DNA of 64,000 nucleotides from GCA-2689995 sp964529325 (GTDB lineage Bacteria; Fidelibacterota; Marinisomatia; SCGC-AAA003-L08; GCA-2689995), in the NCBI GenBank assembly GCA_964529325.1, contig CAZGWH010000003.1:1-64000 (forward strand). The letters are read 5' to 3'. A program made the translations under genes and the position numbers. Of this stretch, positions 63,244-64,000 are shown piece by piece. The stretch's first letter is position 1. The number at the start of each line of letters is the position of its first letter. The notes under the pieces were generated by a model, which worked only from the letters and a program-made list of their open reading frames with translations, was not told the DNA's origin and did not search any database.

Positions 63244-64000
63244 TTTCCAACAAAAAATAAGTTGAGATAAATATTATAATAAGAAATAGTCCCCATGTAA
63301 TAAATGTTGCCATCGCAACCCCTTTTACTCCATATGCTTGAATAAGTATATAATTCAAAAATATATTAATTAGAGCACAAGAACAGGTGATAATTGCTAA
63401 ATATGTTGTTTTTTTTAAATAAAAAATGAAATTAGTTATTAAAAAATATATAGATTGAAATAAAAACCCAAACAAAAGTAATAAAAAATAATCTTTTGAA
63501 ATATAAAATTTTTCATTAACAAACAAATTGAATATAAAATTTCTGAAAATTAAAATTAAAAAAAATGTGGTAATTAAAAATATTGATAAATAAATAATAT
63601 ATTTTATTATTATTTTAATTTCTGTTTTAGTTTTTAGTAACTTATAAAAAATCGGAACCCAGCCTTGATTAAGAGACATGCCAATTAATAACATTATTGA
63701 TGAGACCTGATATGCAACAGAATATATTCCAACTTCATTATATGAATAATAATATGATATAAAAAAGCGATCAGACAATGCTATAATTGTCCCCCCTACA
63801 GCATGAGGGATTAATGGAATTCCAAATTTTAAAATATTTTTCGTATATTTAAAAACAGGGAAAGTTAAATAGTCAAATTTATACAAATAAATTAGAGCAA
63901 TTATTGAAGTTACAAAAAAAGATAGATATATTCCTCCTAATCTTCCCCAATAATTTTGATTGTAAATGACTACTAAAGCATAAGTCAATAAAAAGTCTAA
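63230..64000 (-). CDS. Flippase (Wzx-like), N-terminus cut by the window edge
   Basis: At least 256 residues are visible and the frame stays open through base 64000; the first apparent start (TTG 63988) is internal. Multiple membrane helices with FGIPLIPHAVGGTIIALSDR, VGIYSVAYQVSSIMLLIG and GVKGVAMATFITWGLFL match the MOP-superfamily exporters of lipid-linked oligosaccharide. It differs from the flippase at 16179 and serves the right-hand polysaccharide locus. Roughly the N-terminal third or more is missing. Confidence 0.85.
   Translation of the reverse strand, partial: LDFLLTYALVVIYNQNYWGRLGGIYLSFFVTSIIALIYLYKFDYLTFPVFKYTKNILKFGIPLIPHAVGGTIIALSDRFFISYYYSYNEVGIYSVAYQVSSIMLLIGMSLNQGWVPIFYKLLKTKTEIKIIIKYIIYLSIFLITTFFLILIFRNFIFNLFVNEKFYISKDYFLLLLFGFLFQSIYFLITNFIFYLKKTTYLAIITCSCALINIFLNYILIQAYGVKGVAMATFITWGLFLIIIFISTYFLLENENY

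Noticed and set aside
1..64000. Insertion sequences, integrases or prophage
   Set aside because: No transposase, integrase, phage structural gene or long terminal inverted repeat was found despite the accessory nature of the left end.

Overview
The window is very AT-rich and gene-dense, with frequent 1-35 base overlaps and clear Shine-Dalgarno (SD) sequences. A secreted protein at 22575-23441 ends in a type IX-secretion sorting domain with the YPNPFNP form typical of non-Bacteroidota FCB bacteria. With the AT content and the polysaccharide and lipoprotein genes, this points to an uncultured FCB lineage, perhaps Neomarinimicrobiota (SAR406). That assignment is inference; no rRNA is present.

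Region 1 (1-10344, + strand) is accessory. It opens with the tail of a CRISPR array (36-nt repeats, 37-39-nt spacers, degenerate last repeat). A co-directional chain follows: a small hydrophobic ORF that would start at ATT, an MPPED-type metallophosphoesterase, an NE0113/SSO2081-like CRISPR ring-nuclease-family protein with an added cysteine cluster, a DUF1848 protein ending in CxxxCxxC, a 1412-residue fusion of an Rsm22-like methyltransferase to a RecQ helicase, a coiled-coil protein, a SpoVG-like protein, an ADP-ribosylglycohydrolase and two orphan ORFs. No cas effector or adaptation gene is visible; they would lie left of base 1. This chain is the best candidate for an undescribed system. 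A GC-rich 72-nt structured element (10444-10515) closes the region.

Region 2 (10600-22553): a ROK kinase on the minus strand, then a + strand run with a lipoprotein, a membrane-anchored coiled-coil protein, a leucine-rich-repeat protein, CDP-alcohol phosphatidyltransferase, sulfotransferase, GT4 glycosyltransferase, flippase, YfhO-like membrane protein, histidine kinase, MarC and an N-formylglutamate-amidohydrolase-like lipoprotein. The central part looks like a cell-surface glycolipid or polysaccharide locus.

Region 3 (22575-40770, - strand) reads from lepA through a CPBP protease, a His-rich zinc-ribbon membrane protein, lgt, RNase R, a methyltransferase, a DUF4837-like lipoprotein, purE, rfbD-like, a polyprenol-phosphate mannosyltransferase, a glycosyltransferase/sugar-transferase fusion, accA, an acyl-CoA carboxylase beta subunit, a split AtuA pair and enoyl-CoA hydratase, to the secreted protein. 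The last genes form an acyl-CoA carboxylation/isoprenoid-catabolism-like module.

Region 4 (41120-49415, + strand): purL, ybdK-like ligase, M20 amidohydrolase, CPBP protease, penicillin-acylase-family enzyme and PduO-type adenosyltransferase. Region 5 (49418-64000, - strand): nadK, xseB, xseA, a 31-residue COX24-like ribosomal-type protein, HU, sppA, a LysM lytic transglycosylase, DUF2851, plsC-like, serS, and a polysaccharide locus (Wzi-like, WecA/MraY-like, GT2, Wzy-like, acetyltransferase, Wzx cut by the window edge).

A recurring oddity is that five reading frames lack any ATG/GTG/TTG before their conserved or signal-peptide N-terminus and would have to start at ATT, ATA or ATC. Three of these have a well-placed SD. 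No tRNA, rRNA, insertion sequence or integrase was seen.
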